From Ignavibacteria bacterium (GTDB lineage Bacteria; Bacteroidota; Ignavibacteria; Tepidaquicellales; Tepidaquicellaceae): a stretch of 51,849 nt of DNA. Each line of letters starts with the position of its first letter. Positions within the stretch are counted from its first letter, which is position 1. The position numbers were made by a program, and so were the translations under genes. The notes below the pieces were generated by a model, which made no database searches, was not told the DNA's origin, and was given only the letters and a program-made list of their open reading frames with translations. This document shows, in pieces, positions 51,519-51,849 of the stretch. The stretch lies in assembly GCA_019694675.1 (NCBI GenBank), contig JAIBBK010000086.1, positions 1-51,849 on the forward strand. Direction: 5' to 3'.

Positions 51519-51849
51519 CTTGCCACCTCCTTCGGAAGATCCGATGAAGTTGTACTGCTTGCATTTCCCCCATACACATCTGCAGGTGAAGTGGTCTGCT
51601 TGGAATATGTCAGATTGCGCGAAACATTCTTTCCTTTCAGCTCAAGAGTCTGCTGATTGTTTGAGAATACTACATCATACGCTATTGATGTTTCCGTGTA
51701 TGTCAGAACATTGTTGCTTACAGTGTACTGTCTCGAAATCTGCTGTGAGTTAGGACAGGCAAGTATTGCTATGCCGTTGTCCTGGAAGTTGACTGTTTCA
51801 TCCGTGCAGATATCCTGCTGTGCGCCTGTCTGGAGAACAAGCTTCCAGT
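51515..51849 (-). CDS. lipocalin-like protein, 3' end only (cut by window edge)
   Basis: An open frame without a start enters at the window edge and ends at TGA (51515-51517), overlapping the metalloprotease ATG. The visible 110 residues begin WKLVLQTGAQQDICTDETVNF and include CPNSQQISRQYTVSNNVLTY, a pattern of W, two Cys and beta strands shared by bacterial lipocalin-like domains (typical ending Y-x-K). The N-terminus, and any signal or lipobox, lies outside the window. It is the upstream member of an operon with the protease. Confidence 0.65.
   Translation of the reverse strand, partial: WKLVLQTGAQQDICTDETVNFQDNGIAILACPNSQQISRQYTVSNNVLTYTETSIAYDVVFSNNQQTLELKGKNVSRNLTYSKQTTSPADVYGGNASSTTSSDLPKEVAR

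Overview
The window looks like a chromosomal segment of a Bacteroidota/Chlorobiota-type bacterium, most probably an Ignavibacteria-like lineage. Evidence: a type IX secretion (T9SS) C-terminal sorting domain on the metalloprotease at 49875-51518 and a decayed copy at 39399-39648; a Bacteroidota-style promoter (CTTG-N20-TATATTTG) at 39210-39241; bacillithiol synthase BshA; many GTG/TTG starts; and several families that are common in that group (DUF3667, SBBP-repeat and PEGA proteins). The taxonomic placement is inference. No rRNA, tRNA, CRISPR array, integrase or complete insertion sequence was seen.

Layout. 1-390 is a 195-bp tandem duplication carrying REP-like palindromes. 511-2611 is a two-gene unit: a ubiquitin-activating (E1)-like adenylyltransferase with a possible ubiquitin-fold C-terminus, followed 16 nt later by a membrane-anchored C4HC3 RING-like protein. 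This is the most unusual pair in the window. 2759-8856 (minus) holds a MenA-like prenyltransferase, an unrecognised 562-aa protein with a glycine-zipper membrane hairpin, and a long SBBP beta-propeller surface protein. 9091-15712 has an unknown helical protein, bshA, an intergenic block of degenerate repeats, a COG2403-type P-loop GTPase and a PQQ-propeller lipoprotein/PEGA gene pair. 15713-22703 (minus) holds a DMT transporter, a secreted alpha/beta hydrolase sharing its C-terminal dockerin-like module with the SBBP protein, threonine dehydrogenase, an AtuA-like protein, alanine dehydrogenase and a DUF3667 protein.

22893-27846 (plus) is a housekeeping run: mazG, a NUDIX hydrolase, a dacB-type PBP4, a ClpS-like adaptor and uvrB. 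27853-33673 (minus) contains an M19 dipeptidase, a DUF2007 protein, an SPFH protein, purK, an S41 protease and tmk, most of them overlapping or close-set.

33897-39241 (minus) is a coherent sulfide/persulfide-handling operon: ArsR-family repressor, TauE/SafE exporter, TPMT-like methyltransferase, membrane rhodanese, CstB-like persulfide dioxygenase-rhodanese fusion, two YeeE/YedE half-transporters and a small membrane protein. It has a recognisable promoter and an inverted repeat placed as an operator. The likely logic is sulfur import or export, persulfide oxidation, sulfur transfer and S-methylation under a thiol-responsive repressor.

39955-51849 carries an old-yellow-enzyme homologue, a methyltransferase, der, a ComM/YifB ATPase, a LOG-family protein, an OsmC/HDAC-like overlapping pair, a RibD/DHFR-like reductase, a c-type haem-bearing porin-like protein, a small lipoprotein, a reprolysin-like T9SS metalloprotease and the 3' end of a lipocalin-like gene cut by the window edge. 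All family calls are from reading the translated sequence; no database search was run.
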